Below are positions 16,532-25,958 of a stretch of 39,454 bases of DNA, piece by piece. The notes below the pieces were generated by a model. It saw only the letters and a program-made list of their open reading frames with translations, did no database searches and was not told the origin of the DNA. This DNA is from an uncultured Verrucomicrobiales bacterium. GTDB lineage: Bacteria; Verrucomicrobiota; Verrucomicrobiia; Verrucomicrobiales; DEV007. Position 1 is the first letter of the stretch. Each line of letters starts with the position of its first letter. The stretch is from assembly GCA_937922595.1 (NCBI GenBank), contig CALAIY010000118.1, positions 1 through 39,454 of the forward strand, read 5' to 3'. The position numbers were made by a program, and so were the translations under genes.

Positions 16532-17320
16532 ATGTTCTCTTTCTTTAAAAACCGCCGCCGCAGAAAACTCCGAGCCCTCCCCTTCCCTGCCGCCTGGGAT
16601 GAAATACTTGAGGTAACGATGCCACTCTTCGCCAAGCTACCCGCCGAAGATAAGCTCACCATGAGCGAACTCATCCAGGTGTTTCTCGAAGAGAAACACT
16701 TTGAAGGCTGCGGCGGACTCAAGATGACGGATGAGATCCGAGTCACCATCGCAGCACAAGCATGCCTGCTCCTGCTCCACCTCCCGAAAGCGGATTTCTA
16801 CCCGAAGCTGAAATCGATTCTCGTCTACCCAGCCAGCTACGTAGCAGATTCATTCTCGATGAGCGAAAGCGGCCACATCCATGAAAGCGAAAGCCACCGC
16901 CTCGGAGAATCCTGGAGCACCGGCTCTGTAGTGCTCTCCTGGAATGCTGTAGAGCAAGGCGCGCTAAATACCGAAGATGGACAAAACGTCGTCTTTCACG
17001 AATTCGCCCACCAGCTCGACCAGGCCAACCCCGCCTCCGATGGAGCACCCTACCTCGCCCCCGACCTCGGGATCCGCGCCCGCCGCAGCAAATACGTAAG
17101 CTGGGCACGCGTCATGCGCGAAGAATTCGAAGACCTTCAATTCCAAGAAAAACACGGAAAAAAGACCCTCCTCGACACCTACGGCGCGACAAACCCCGCC
17201 GAATTCTTCGCCGTAGCCACCGAGACATTTTTCGAGCGACCAGATGAGCTCTCCGAAGAGCACCCCGAACTCTACCTCGAACTAAAATCGTATTTCCGCC
17301 AGGATCCCGTGACCTGGTAG
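16532..17320 (+). CDS. mtfA: MtfA-like zinc peptidase (M90 family)
   Basis: The HExxH zinc motif lies at residues 156-160 ([12 protein letters not shown]), and the downstream Glu-rich [17 protein letters not shown] matches the MtfA third-ligand region. A basic start ([12 protein letters not shown]) is followed by a helical N-domain. The start at 16532 gives 262 residues, close to E. coli MtfA (265). An earlier ATG at 16496 is possible but falls against the cbpA start. In E. coli, MtfA binds the repressor Mlc and affects glucose uptake; no Mlc target is in view here. It ends 2 bp short of the convergent nif3 gene. Confidence 0.92.
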   Translation: MFSFFKNRRRRKLRALPFPAAWDEILEVTMPLFAKLPAEDKLTMSELIQVFLEEKHFEGCGGLKMTDEIRVTIAAQACLLLLHLPKADFYPKLKSILVYPASYVADSFSMSESGHIHESESHRLGESWSTGSVVLSWNAVEQGALNTEDGQNVVFHEFAHQLDQANPASDGAPYLAPDLGIRARRSKYVSWARVMREEFEDLQFQEKHGKKTLLDTYGATNPAEFFAVATETFFERPDELSEEHPELYLELKSYFRQDPVTW

Positions 17321-17322
17321 CA

Positions 17323-18084
17323 CTACAGCCCCGTCGGATGATCGATAAACGTCTCCTTCACTCCGTAATTTCTCGCCACATACTCCGCCACCGCTCGCAC
17401 CCCGAAAGTCTCCGTCGCATAGTGCCCCGCATAAATCACATTCATCCCTAGCTCCTCCGCTGAAGTATAGCTGTGATGCGGCCCTTCGCCCGTGATGAAA
17501 GTATCCACCCCCGCCTCTGCCGCCGCATACACCTCACTCCCCGCACCACCAGTCGCGACGCCCACCACCTTCGTCCTCGAAGGCCCACCCGCGCACACAT
17601 GCACCGAGCCCCCCACCGCCTTTTCCACGCGTTTCACCAGATTCTTCAGCGTCGCCGCGTGCGAAAATTTCCTTCCCACCGCAATCCCCTTCCACGGAAG
17701 AAAATCTGCACTCTTCCCTTTGATCCCACACGCCCGCGCCAGAAGCATATTATTCCCCAGCGTCTCATGCACATCGAGCGGTAGATGACACGAATAAATC
17801 GCCAGCCCAGCATCCATCGCACATTTCAGCTTCGCAAAAACAGCCCCATCAATCTTCTGCGCCCCCTGCCAAAACATCCCGTGATGCACCACCAGCAAAT
17901 CCGCTCCTGCGGAAACCGCCTTCTCCACCACCGGCAGCGAAGCATCCACCGCCGCAGCCACCATCGTCACCTTCCCCTTCGCACTCGTCAGCTGGAGACC
18001 ATTCACCGCGCCACCATAATCCGGCACCGAATCCACACGCAGCCGTTTTTGTAGGTCTTTTACAATCGTATCGAGCTTTGCCAT
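17323..18084 (-). CDS. NIF3-like dinuclear metal-centre protein
   Basis: A 253-residue member of the NIF3/YbgI family, formerly annotated as GTP cyclohydrolase I type 2. The conserved metal-ligand patches are visible: DLLVVHHGMFW (two His), SCHLPLDVHETLGNN, and a C-terminal ITGEGPHHSYTSAEELGMNVIYAGHYATETFGV. The start region (DLQKRLRVDSVPDYGGAVNGLQL) is typical. Members form toroidal hexamers with a two-metal site; the physiological reaction is unsettled. The coding strand is G-rich, unlike the minus-strand genes at 5-16 kb. Confidence 0.93.
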   Translation of the reverse strand: MAKLDTIVKDLQKRLRVDSVPDYGGAVNGLQLTSAKGKVTMVAAAVDASLPVVEKAVSAGADLLVVHHGMFWQGAQKIDGAVFAKLKCAMDAGLAIYSCHLPLDVHETLGNNMLLARACGIKGKSADFLPWKGIAVGRKFSHAATLKNLVKRVEKAVGGSVHVCAGGPSRTKVVGVATGGAGSEVYAAAEAGVDTFITGEGPHHSYTSAEELGMNVIYAGHYATETFGVRAVAEYVARNYGVKETFIDHPTGL

Positions 18085-18182
18085 CTCCCACGCTGGCCAG
18101 AAGAATTCCTCTAGTCAATTCCCTCGCCCCGCCTACGCTGGCGGCCAACTTTCTCACCCCCTTTCCCCACACCCTCTCCCCC

Positions 18183-19298
18183 ATGCTCCAAGCAGGAATC
18201 GTCGGACTTCCAAACGTAGGAAAATCCACCCTCTTCAACGCCCTCACCCGCTCACGCAAAGCCGAGGCCGCAAACTACCCGTTCTGCACCATCGAGCCGA
18301 ACCAAGGAATCGTCACCGTCCCCGACGACCGCCTTGAAGTACTCTCGAAAATATCTGGCTCCCAGAAGCTCATCCCCACCACCATCGAATTCGTCGACAT
18401 CGCCGGACTCGTCCAAGGCGCCGCAGAAGGAGCCGGGCTCGGCAACAAATTCCTCGCCAACATCCGCGAAGTCGATGCCAACGTCCAAGTCGTCCGCTGC
18501 TTTGAAGACGAAGATATCATCCACGAAATGGGATCCGTAGATCCCCTCCGCGACATCGAAGTCATCAATTCCGAGCTCATCCTCGCAGACATCGCCACCA
18601 TCGAAAAACGCAAGCAATCCCGCGTCAAAAAAGCCAAGGGCAACGACAAAGAAGCCCAAGCCGAAGTCGAGCTATGCGACAAGCTCATGCCCCACCTCGA
18701 CGAAGGGAAGCCAGCCATCACCGCCGATCTCAACGACATCGAGCGCAAGCTCATGAAAGACTTCTTCCTCCTCAGCGCAAAGCCCACCATCTTCGCCTGC
18801 AACGTCAGCGAAGATGAACTCGGCGAAGCCAAGAAAAATCCCGACGCCCACCCCATGGTCTCTTTGGTGAAAAAATACGCCGCAGACACCCACGGAGCCG
18901 AAATCGTCGTCATCTGCGCCCGCATCGAAGAAGAACTCGTCGATCTCGATGAAGCAGACGCCAAGGAATATCTCGACGCCCTGGGTGTCGAAGGCTCTGG
19001 CGTCTCCGAACTCATCCGCGCCACCTACCACCTTCTCGGTTTGCGCACCTACATCACCACCGGAGTCCAAGAGACCCGCGCCTGGACCATCACCGCCGGC
19101 GACAAAGCCCCCGCCGCCGCCGGCGTCATTCACGACGACTTCGAGCGCGGCTTCATCGCTGCCGAAATCGTAGCCTACGACGTCCTCTCCGAGCTCGGCT
19201 CCATGGCCAAAGCAAAAGAAGCAGGAAAGCTCCGCATCGAAGGCAAAGAATACGAAATGCAAGACGGCGATGTCGTAGAATTCCGCTTCAACGTATAA
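18183..19298 (+). CDS. ychF: Obg-family GTPase/ATPase YchF
   Basis: The G1 motif is GLPNVGKSTLFNALT (8-22), then ANYPFCTIEPNQGIV and DIAGLVQGAAEGAGLGN (G3). The G4-like site NVSEDE replaces NKxD, the feature behind YchF's ATP preference. A coiled-coil block (IEKRKQSRVKKAKGNDKEAQAE) and a C-terminal TGS domain (TWTI...FIAAEIVAYDVL, IEGKEYEMQDGDVVEFRFNV) complete it. 371 residues from ATG 18183; the open frame starts 35 codons earlier with an unrelated Pro-rich stretch. It is a universal ribosome-associated stress regulator. Confidence 0.97.
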   Translation: MLQAGIVGLPNVGKSTLFNALTRSRKAEAANYPFCTIEPNQGIVTVPDDRLEVLSKISGSQKLIPTTIEFVDIAGLVQGAAEGAGLGNKFLANIREVDANVQVVRCFEDEDIIHEMGSVDPLRDIEVINSELILADIATIEKRKQSRVKKAKGNDKEAQAEVELCDKLMPHLDEGKPAITADLNDIERKLMKDFFLLSAKPTIFACNVSEDELGEAKKNPDAHPMVSLVKKYAADTHGAEIVVICARIEEELVDLDEADAKEYLDALGVEGSGVSELIRATYHLLGLRTYITTGVQETRAWTITAGDKAPAAAGVIHDDFERGFIAAEIVAYDVLSELGSMAKAKEAGKLRIEGKEYEMQDGDVVEFRFNV

Positions 19299-19331
19299 AA
19301 AAACTCCCCTCCCCCTCACTTCATTCGTACC

Positions 19332-20792
19332 ATGTTTCGCACCCTTCTAATTCTCGCATTCGCGGCGACCTCAGCCTTCGCTGAAACGGCGAATAGCTTC
19401 GATAACATCGTCCGCATCGAAAACGCAGCCGCCGTTCCCGATTACTCATCCCCCTGGAATCCACCCCGCCCCTCTGGCGGCAGCGGCACCGGCTTCCTCA
19501 TTGGCGAAAACCAATTCCTCACCAACGCCCACGTCGTCTCCAACGCATCCCGCGTCCTCATCAAAAAGGTAAACGACCCACAACCCTACGCCGCACGCGT
19601 CAAATTCATCGCCCACGACTGCGATCTCGCGATGCTCGAACTCGTCGATTTCACCCCCTTCAAAGGCATCGAATACCTTGAAATTGGCGACCTCCCCCAG
19701 CTAGACACCTCCGTCACCGTCGTAGGATACCCCATCGGCGGCGAGCGTATCTCCGTCACCCGCGGCATCGTCTCCCGCATTGATTTCCGCCCCTACTCCC
19801 ACTCCGGCGTAGACAACCATCTCACCATCCAAATCGACGCCGCCATCAACCCCGGAAATTCCGGCGGCCCCGTCCTCCAAGATGGCCGCGTCGTCGGCGT
19901 CGCCTTCCAAGGCTACTCCGGCAATGTCGCACAAAACGTCGGCTACATGATTCCCACCCCCGTCATCGATCGATTCGTCAAAGACGTCGAAGACGGCAGA
20001 TACGACCTCTATGTAGACATCAACGCCGCCACCTTCGAACTCGTAAATCCAGCCGCCCGCGAAGCCCTCGCTATCCCCAAGGAATATGATGGCCTCGGCG
20101 TCATGGTCGGAAGCGTCGATTCCCAAGGCTCCGCCGGAGGCGTCCTTGAAATCGGAGACGTCCTCGTCTCAATCGACAGCAATCCCATCGCCTCCAATGG
20201 CTTCATCAGCCTCAACGGAGAACAGGTAAACATGAACGAAATCGTCGAACGCAAATTCGCCGGCGATAGCGTCTCCCTCGACCTCCTCCGCGCCGGAGAA
20301 AAGCAGACCGTCTCCCTCCCCCTCAAGCCCTTCGCCCCCTATCTCATTGCCGCAAACCAATACGGAAAACGCCCCCAATACATCGTATACGCCGGCCTCA
20401 CCTTCCAGCCACTCGACCGCAATCTCCTCGCCGCGCAAAGCCTCGGCAATCAGACCGTCCGCTACTGGTTCAATTACTTCGTAATCGAAGAGCTCTACCA
20501 AAAACGCCCCGAACCCGTCATCTTCACCCGAGCCCTCGCCGATGAAATCAATACCTACATCGCAGGCTACTCCGGAGGACTAGTCGATTCTGTAAACGGC
20601 CAAAAAATCGGCTCAATGAAAGACATGCGAGACGCCCTCGCTGCCGCAGAAACCGCAGAAGGCGAATTCATCACCATCCGCCTCGTAAACGAAGGCCGCC
20701 CCCTCGTAATCGCCAAATCCAAAGTAGCGGAAGCCAACGCCCGCATCGCACGCAACTACGGAATCCGCGAGCCCTACTACATCGCCGAGTAA
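19332..20792 (+). CDS. HtrA/Deg-like serine protease with two PDZ-like domains, exported
   Basis: A signal peptide (TLLILAFAATSAFA, cleavage about residue 17) leads into a chymotrypsin-fold protease. The triad is intact: His67 (FLTNAHVVSN), Asp98 (HDCDLAMLEL), Ser177 (INPGNSGGPVLQDG). A PDZ domain follows (GLGVMVGSVDSQGSAGGVLEIGD, about 240-330). A second, weaker PDZ-like unit lies near the end (GYSGGLVDSVNGQKIGSMKDM). 486 residues fits a periplasmic quality-control protease. It is 34 bp after ychF and 41 bp before its paralogue at 20833, so the pair is probably co-transcribed. Confidence 0.9.
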   Translation: MFRTLLILAFAATSAFAETANSFDNIVRIENAAAVPDYSSPWNPPRPSGGSGTGFLIGENQFLTNAHVVSNASRVLIKKVNDPQPYAARVKFIAHDCDLAMLELVDFTPFKGIEYLEIGDLPQLDTSVTVVGYPIGGERISVTRGIVSRIDFRPYSHSGVDNHLTIQIDAAINPGNSGGPVLQDGRVVGVAFQGYSGNVAQNVGYMIPTPVIDRFVKDVEDGRYDLYVDINAATFELVNPAAREALAIPKEYDGLGVMVGSVDSQGSAGGVLEIGDVLVSIDSNPIASNGFISLNGEQVNMNEIVERKFAGDSVSLDLLRAGEKQTVSLPLKPFAPYLIAANQYGKRPQYIVYAGLTFQPLDRNLLAAQSLGNQTVRYWFNYFVIEELYQKRPEPVIFTRALADEINTYIAGYSGGLVDSVNGQKIGSMKDMRDALAAAETAEGEFITIRLVNEGRPLVIAKSKVAEANARIARNYGIREPYYIAE

Positions 20793-20832
20793 ATTCGCCA
20801 CCATTTTTCCCAAGAGCCCAAAGCCACCCGCC

Positions 20833-22380
20833 ATGCGCCCCCTCATTCTCCTAGCCGCAATCTCCTTCCTCACCGGAATCTCCACCGCAGAAGACCTTCC
20901 CAAGAAAAACCCTGAGATCGCCCCCATCACCGCCAAGATCGAAACCTCCAAAAAAGCTGCGGAAACTTCCCCAAAAAACTCCGTCCTCCGGGTAAACGTC
21001 ACCTCACAACGCTATAACTTCCGCCTCCCCTGGCAGAAAACCTCCCCCAATTCCAAACGCACCTTCGGTGCTCTCGTCGCAGGAAATCGCGTCCTCGTCA
21101 CCGCAGATGTCGTCGCCGATGCCACCTACCTCGAAATCGAAAAACCTACCTCTGGCGAAAAAATCACCGCCAAAGTAGAAGGAGTCGATTACGAAGCAAA
21201 CCTCGCACTCGTCGCCCCCGCCGTTCCCGCCGAAGACTTCTTCGATGGCCTCACCCCCATGTCCCTCGACACCGAAGCCGCCATCGGTGCCCCACTCGAA
21301 GTCTGGCACTTCGAATCAAACGGCAACCCACTCACCACCAAGCTCACGCTTGATAACTACGACATGGGCACCTACTTCCTCAGCGGCTCCTACTTCCTCA
21401 CCTACGAAGCCTCCGGTACTATCTCCTATCGCGACGGCTCCTACACCTTCCCTGTCGCAAAAAACGGCAAGCTCGCAGGCATCCTCATCGATTACTCCTC
21501 CTCGAATGAGCTCTCTACCATCATGCCGGCATCCATCATCGAGCACTTCCTCACCGACCTCGCCTCCCCACCCTACCGCGGATTCCCCAATTTCGGCATC
21601 CGCTACTCCAACACCCTCGATAGCCAACTAAGAAGCTTCGTTGAAATGGGCGACACCACCGGCGGCATCTTCATCTCCGGCGTCATCCCCGGAGCCTCAG
21701 CCGCGAAAGCAGGCATCGAAGAGGGAGACGTCATCACCAACATCGCAGGACACGATATCGATTCCCGCGGAAATTACGAAGACCCCACCTACGGCACCCT
21801 CTCGATCTCCCACCTCGTGAAAGGCAGCGTCTTTGCCGGTGATACCATCCCCGTCTCACTCCTTCGCAAAGGCAAAGAAATGGAATTCGAAGTAAACCTC
21901 ATCCGCAAAGAACCCAGCGATTATCTCGTACGCCCCTACAGCTTCGACCGCGCCCCACGCTACTACCTCCTCGGAGGAATGCTCTTCCAAGAACTCTCCC
22001 AAGATTATCTCGAATCCTATGGCGATAAATGGCGCTCCCGCGCCCCCTTCAAGCTCGTCTACGCCGCCGCCAATCAAGAGCAATTTGAAAAAGAAGGTCG
22101 CAAAAAACTCGTTTTCGTATCCGGCACACTCCCCACCCAAAGCACCCTTGGCTACGAAACCCTCTCCGGCACCATCGTGGATAAAGTGAATGGCAAATCC
22201 ATCGGCTCCCTCGATGACCTCGACGCAGCCGTAGCAGCCCCCCCAGAAAATGGAATCCACCGCATCGAATTCTCCGAATTTCCCCATCAGCTCTTCATCA
22301 GCGAAGACGCTGCAAACAAAGACGAAGCCGAAGTCCTCACCCAGCGCTTCCGCATCGAGAAGTTGAAGCAGCTCAATTGA
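20833..22380 (+). CDS. HtrA-like pseudoprotease (catalytic triad lost), exported paralogue of the preceding gene
   Basis: It has the same architecture as the upstream protease: signal peptide (LILLAAISFLTGISTAE), protease fold, PDZ-like domain (GGIFISGVIPGASAAKAGIEEGDVI) and a C-terminal unit like the neighbour's (GTIVDKVNGKSIGSLDDLDA). Every triad position is changed: TNAHVV has become TADVVAD (His to Asp92), CDLAML has become ANLALV (Asp to Asn123), and the GNSGGPV block is replaced by GSYTFPV (Ser to Tyr204, by alignment on the shared Pro-Val). The frame is clean over 515 residues, so this is a maintained non-catalytic protein, perhaps a scaffold or regulator of the active partner. That role is inference. 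Confidence 0.85.
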   Translation: MRPLILLAAISFLTGISTAEDLPKKNPEIAPITAKIETSKKAAETSPKNSVLRVNVTSQRYNFRLPWQKTSPNSKRTFGALVAGNRVLVTADVVADATYLEIEKPTSGEKITAKVEGVDYEANLALVAPAVPAEDFFDGLTPMSLDTEAAIGAPLEVWHFESNGNPLTTKLTLDNYDMGTYFLSGSYFLTYEASGTISYRDGSYTFPVAKNGKLAGILIDYSSSNELSTIMPASIIEHFLTDLASPPYRGFPNFGIRYSNTLDSQLRSFVEMGDTTGGIFISGVIPGASAAKAGIEEGDVITNIAGHDIDSRGNYEDPTYGTLSISHLVKGSVFAGDTIPVSLLRKGKEMEFEVNLIRKEPSDYLVRPYSFDRAPRYYLLGGMLFQELSQDYLESYGDKWRSRAPFKLVYAAANQEQFEKEGRKKLVFVSGTLPTQSTLGYETLSGTIVDKVNGKSIGSLDDLDAAVAAPPENGIHRIEFSEFPHQLFISEDAANKDEAEVLTQRFRIEKLKQLN

Positions 22381-22436
22381 TTTTCCCTGACAATCTGCGA
22401 TCAATTACCCGTCCCTACCGCCATCCCTATTTCCTT

Positions 22437-23150
22437 GTGAGTCCCGAAAACCCAACCACCTCCGTCCCGACCCAAAACAAAAAGCGCCAGCTAGAAGGCG
22501 TCATCTTTGACTGGGACGGCGTCATTATCGACTCACACGACCAGCACGAAAGAAGCTGGTTCATGGTCGCCAAAGATCAGGGAAAAACCCTCACCTCAAA
22601 GCAATTTCGCGCCACCTTCGGCCAGCGCAATGAGACCATCATCCCCCTCCTCGGCTGGGCAGATCCTCAAGACGAAGCCGGCATCAAAAAACTCGCGGAT
22701 AGAAAAGAAGAATACTACCGCCAGCTCATCAAGGAAGACGGCATTGAGCCTCTCCGCGGAGCAATCGGCCTTCTCTGCGCCCTCAAAGACGCAGGCATCC
22801 CACGCGCCGTAGGCTCCTCCACGCCCTACGAAAACATCAAGGTCGTCATGGAAATCACCGGCCTCGAAGACCTCTTCGATGATGTCGTCGCCAGCGAAGA
22901 CGTCGTCCTCGGAAAACCCGATCCAGACGTCTTCCTCCAAGCCGCCCTTCGCCTGGCAGTAGAGCCTGAAGCCTGCGCCGTAATCGAAGACGCCCCCGCA
23001 GGACTCCGCGCCGCAAAACTCGCCGGCATGAAATCCGTAGCTATCACCACCACACACAGCGCAGAATCTCTCGCCGCCGAAGCTCCCGACCACACCGTAG
23101 GAGACCTTCCCGAGGTCACCCTAGACGTCCTAAAAGACCTCTTTAAATAA
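22437..23150 (+). CDS. HAD-superfamily phosphatase/phosphomutase (beta-phosphoglucomutase-like)
   Basis: Motif I is VIFDWDGVIIDS, with Asp25 nucleophile and Asp27; motif II is GSSTP; the Lys of motif III is in VLGKPDPDVF; motif IV is VIEDAPAGLRAAK. A helical cap lies between motifs I and II. 237 residues is normal for subfamily IA. The GTG at 22437 gives a compact N-terminus. The frame also opens at TTG 22377, which overlaps the previous stop codon (TTGA); that start would add 20 unlikely residues. The substrate is not predictable. It follows the pseudoprotease closely and may be co-transcribed. Confidence 0.85.
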   Translation: MSPENPTTSVPTQNKKRQLEGVIFDWDGVIIDSHDQHERSWFMVAKDQGKTLTSKQFRATFGQRNETIIPLLGWADPQDEAGIKKLADRKEEYYRQLIKEDGIEPLRGAIGLLCALKDAGIPRAVGSSTPYENIKVVMEITGLEDLFDDVVASEDVVLGKPDPDVFLQAALRLAVEPEACAVIEDAPAGLRAAKLAGMKSVAITTTHSAESLAAEAPDHTVGDLPEVTLDVLKDLFK

Positions 23151-23192
23151 GCCACGCTTCATCTTCGGGACGCGAAATCCACCCCCCGAAGT

Positions 23193-23945
23193 ATGCGCAC
23201 ACTCCTTCTCTTCCTTCTCACTGCCGCCATAGCCTGCGGTGCCCCCACCGATTACCAAAGCAGAGGAATCGAGCACTTCTTCAAGGCAGAGATCGACGCC
23301 GCCATTTCGGATTTCGATACCTACCTCTCTCACAATCCACGAGCAGCCCCCCACCACTGGCAGCGCGGAATTGCACTCTACTACGCCGGGCGTTTCGATG
23401 AAGGAGCCGTCCAATTTGAAAAACACCGGGAGGTAAACCCTCACGACGTCGAAAACGCTGTTTGGCTTTTTCTGTGCAACGCCCATGCGATCTCACTCGC
23501 CACAGCCCGCGCATCGATCATTCCCTACACCCACGATCCACGCATCCCCATGCGCCAGATCCACGCCCTCTTCGCCGGCACCGGAACCAAGCAAGCCGTC
23601 CTCAAAGCCACTAAAAGCGGCAGCCCCTCCCCTTCCGAACTCCGCAGCCGCCTCTGCTACGCCCATCTCTACCTCGGCCTCCACGCCGAAGCCCATAGTG
23701 ATCGCAAGCTCGCCCTCGAGCACATCAAAAAAGCCGCCAATATCTACGCAATGCCCCACTACATGGGCAAAACGGCCAAAGTTCACCTCAAGCTCGGCGG
23801 CCCACGAAAGCCAATCCCCAGCCCCGATACCATCCCCGTCGCAACTCCGGCACTCCCCAGCCGCGATCCCCTAGCCCCATCGGCCGAGCTATTCCCCACA
23901 ACGCCACTTGAAGAGCCCAAGCCTTCCCCAAAAGAAGACCGGTAA
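23193..23945 (+). CDS. Exported TPR-type protein
   Basis: A signal peptide (TLLLFLLTAAIACGAP) is followed by at least one TPR-like pair of helices (YQSRGIEHFFKAEIDAAISDFDTYLSHNPRAA..., then HWQRGIALYYAGRFDEGAVQFEKHREVNP). A further helical stretch holds LRSRLCYAHLYLGLHAEAHSD and ALEHIKKAANIYAMPHYMGK. The last 45 residues are Pro-rich and probably disordered. 250 residues. It likely acts as a periplasmic protein-protein adaptor; no enzyme motif is present. It is 42 bp after the HAD gene and convergent with the CPBP protease gene. Confidence 0.8.
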   Translation: MRTLLLFLLTAAIACGAPTDYQSRGIEHFFKAEIDAAISDFDTYLSHNPRAAPHHWQRGIALYYAGRFDEGAVQFEKHREVNPHDVENAVWLFLCNAHAISLATARASIIPYTHDPRIPMRQIHALFAGTGTKQAVLKATKSGSPSPSELRSRLCYAHLYLGLHAEAHSDRKLALEHIKKAANIYAMPHYMGKTAKVHLKLGGPRKPIPSPDTIPVATPALPSRDPLAPSAELFPTTPLEEPKPSPKEDR

Positions 23946-23976
23946 TATCCGCAGCAGCCAACCTTCGCAAAATCGG

Positions 23977-24729
23977 CTACCAAAAACCGTATTGCCCAGT
24001 CACCAGCACGTAGATTCCGAGCGCGAGATTCGCCACCGCATGCATCACCACGCACGCCCCCAGAGACTTCGTCCGAATCGCCAGCCACGCCATAGCAGAG
24101 CCAAAAATGATCGCGCCAAGCCAATCTACTGGGCTATGCGCCATCGTGACCATCAGCGTCGTAATTGCCACCGCCTTCAGCTGCCAAGTACCAAACGGAG
24201 TTTTTCGAAAATCACGATCCGTATCCACTAGCCAACGCATCAAAAAACCGCGCCAAAAAAGCTCCTCCACAAAAGGCACCAGGCAAGCCATCCGAACAAA
24301 TCGCATCGCAATCGCCGAAATCTGAGCCGAGCGGCTCTCCGAAAATACCGAAGGATCAAACCCATCCAGCCGCGGAGTCAGCCCGAGAAATCGATACCAC
24401 TTCTCACCATCAGGATCATCCAATCCAAGCCAGAGATAAAGATTCGCAGGAAGCACCCAGATAGCGATCGTCAAAATCCCCAAGATCACCGCCAAGCCAA
24501 AGCCACGAAAAGGGCGGAACGCATAATGCTTCCAAAAAAACGCGAGCACCCCCGCCACCACTAAAGTCTGGATCGGATACACCCACTGCTCGGGCGCACG
24601 GATATACCACGGCTGATCGGGATGGTCGATCAGCACCAATCCCGGCACCATGAGGAACGCCATAAAAACGCCCAGCGGCGCCGCGTGCGCCCAAACCGGG
24701 TTTTCCCGAATATTTGCTAGAGATGCCAA
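23977..24729 (-). CDS. CPBP/CAAX-type intramembrane metalloprotease (exosortase-associated type)
   Basis: A polytopic membrane protein of about 250 residues. The conserved motif EExxxR is VEELFWRGFLMR (Glu155, Glu156, Arg160). The two catalytic His lie in TMAHSPVDWLGA and CVVMHAVANLALG. The pattern and the spacing DFRKTPFGTWQ resemble the CAAX-protease-related proteins found with exosortase/PEP-CTERM sorting systems. No exosortase or PEP-CTERM protein is in this window. The frame opens with TTG at 24729; the first ATG is at residue 23. It probably processes membrane peptides. Convergent with the TPR gene. Confidence 0.88.
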   Translation of the reverse strand: MASLANIRENPVWAHAAPLGVFMAFLMVPGLVLIDHPDQPWYIRAPEQWVYPIQTLVVAGVLAFFWKHYAFRPFRGFGLAVILGILTIAIWVLPANLYLWLGLDDPDGEKWYRFLGLTPRLDGFDPSVFSESRSAQISAIAMRFVRMACLVPFVEELFWRGFLMRWLVDTDRDFRKTPFGTWQLKAVAITTLMVTMAHSPVDWLGAIIFGSAMAWLAIRTKSLGACVVMHAVANLALGIYVLVTGQYGFW

Positions 24730-24752
24730 TACTTCAAAATTAGAGATTCACA

Positions 24753-25958
24753 CTACCCAGCGACCTTCATATCGCCCACATCACGAAGGCGTCCCACGAA
24801 ATTCCCAAGCCGCTCCATCGCGGTGCGAAGATCATCGACCCCAGTCGCATAACACGCCCGGACATGCCCTTCCCCCGCAGCCCCAAAGGCATCACCCGGC
24901 ACCACTGCCACAGACTCCTCTTCAAGAAATCTCATCGCAAATTCCTTACTGGTGAGCCCGAATTCACAAATCTTTGGAAAGACATAAAAAGCGCCACCCG
25001 GAGGAAAGCACTCAAGCCCCATCTCATCGAACGCACCCAGAAGAAGATTGCGCCGCATCGCATAAGAGCGATGCATCTCCTCCACCGCAGGCGCCCCATT
25101 TTCCAGTGCCTCAATCGCCGCCATCTGGCTCATAATCGGAGCACATAGCATCGAATATTGATGAATCTTCATCATCGCATCAGTCAGCACCGCTGGCGCA
25201 CACGCATAGCCCAAGCGCCACCCCGTCATCGCGAATGCCTTGGAAAACCCATGCATCAAAATCGTCCGCTCCCGCATTCCTGGCATCGTCGCAATGCTCA
25301 CATGATCTTCAGTGGTATAAAGAAGCTCCGAGTAAATCTCGTCCGTAATGCAGATCAAATCGTGCTTCACACAAAGTGCCGCAATCTTTTCGAGTTCCCC
25401 CAAAGGCTCCACAGCCCCCGTCGGATTCGTCGGAAAATTCAGCATCAGCACCCGAGTGCGCGGCGTGATCGCCTCCTCCACATCCTTCGCCATCAAGGCA
25501 AAATGATCCTCCGCCCGCGTCTGAATAGGAACCGGCTTCCCCCCAGCCAGCACAATACCCGGATTATACGAGACGTAGCACGGCTCGTGATAAAGCACCT
25601 CATCCCCCTCATTGAGCAGCGCACGAAAGGCCAAATCTAGCGCCTCGGAGACCCCCACCGTCACGATCACCTCCGATGCAGGGTCGTAAGCCACATCAAA
25701 CTGTTTCAGGACATAGTCCGTAATACACTGGCGGAGCTTAGGCATCCCCAGATTCGAAGTGTAGCTCGTTTCCCCACGCTCAAGCGAATAAATCGCCGCC
25801 TCACGGATATGCCACGGAGTCGCAAAATCCGGCTCGCCCACTCCCAGAGAAATCACATCATCACGCCCCTGGACGAGTTCAAAGAAATCCCGAATACCTG
25901 ACTTCGGAATGCTCCGCACCCGGTCGGAAATTTTGTCGTCGAGGCTCATAGCCGCCAA
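24753..25958 (-). CDS. Class I/II PLP-dependent aminotransferase
   Basis: 401 residues with the PLP-lysine motif GFSKAFAMTGWRLGY (Lys240), NFPTNPTGAV (175-184), the Asp in CITDEIYSELLY, and the pyridoxal-phosphate ring stacking region VSYNPG. The N-terminus (SGIRDFFELVQGRDDVISLGVGEPDF) is like the PatA/aspartate aminotransferase subgroup. A second ATG (MSLDDK, three codons in) is an alternative start. Substrate is probably aspartate, alanine or an aromatic amino acid. It is 23 bp upstream of the CPBP gene on the same strand, likely without functional linkage. Confidence 0.93.
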   Translation of the reverse strand: MAAMSLDDKISDRVRSIPKSGIRDFFELVQGRDDVISLGVGEPDFATPWHIREAAIYSLERGETSYTSNLGMPKLRQCITDYVLKQFDVAYDPASEVIVTVGVSEALDLAFRALLNEGDEVLYHEPCYVSYNPGIVLAGGKPVPIQTRAEDHFALMAKDVEEAITPRTRVLMLNFPTNPTGAVEPLGELEKIAALCVKHDLICITDEIYSELLYTTEDHVSIATMPGMRERTILMHGFSKAFAMTGWRLGYACAPAVLTDAMMKIHQYSMLCAPIMSQMAAIEALENGAPAVEEMHRSYAMRRNLLLGAFDEMGLECFPPGGAFYVFPKICEFGLTSKEFAMRFLEEESVAVVPGDAFGAAGEGHVRACYATGVDDLRTAMERLGNFVGRLRDVGDMKVAG

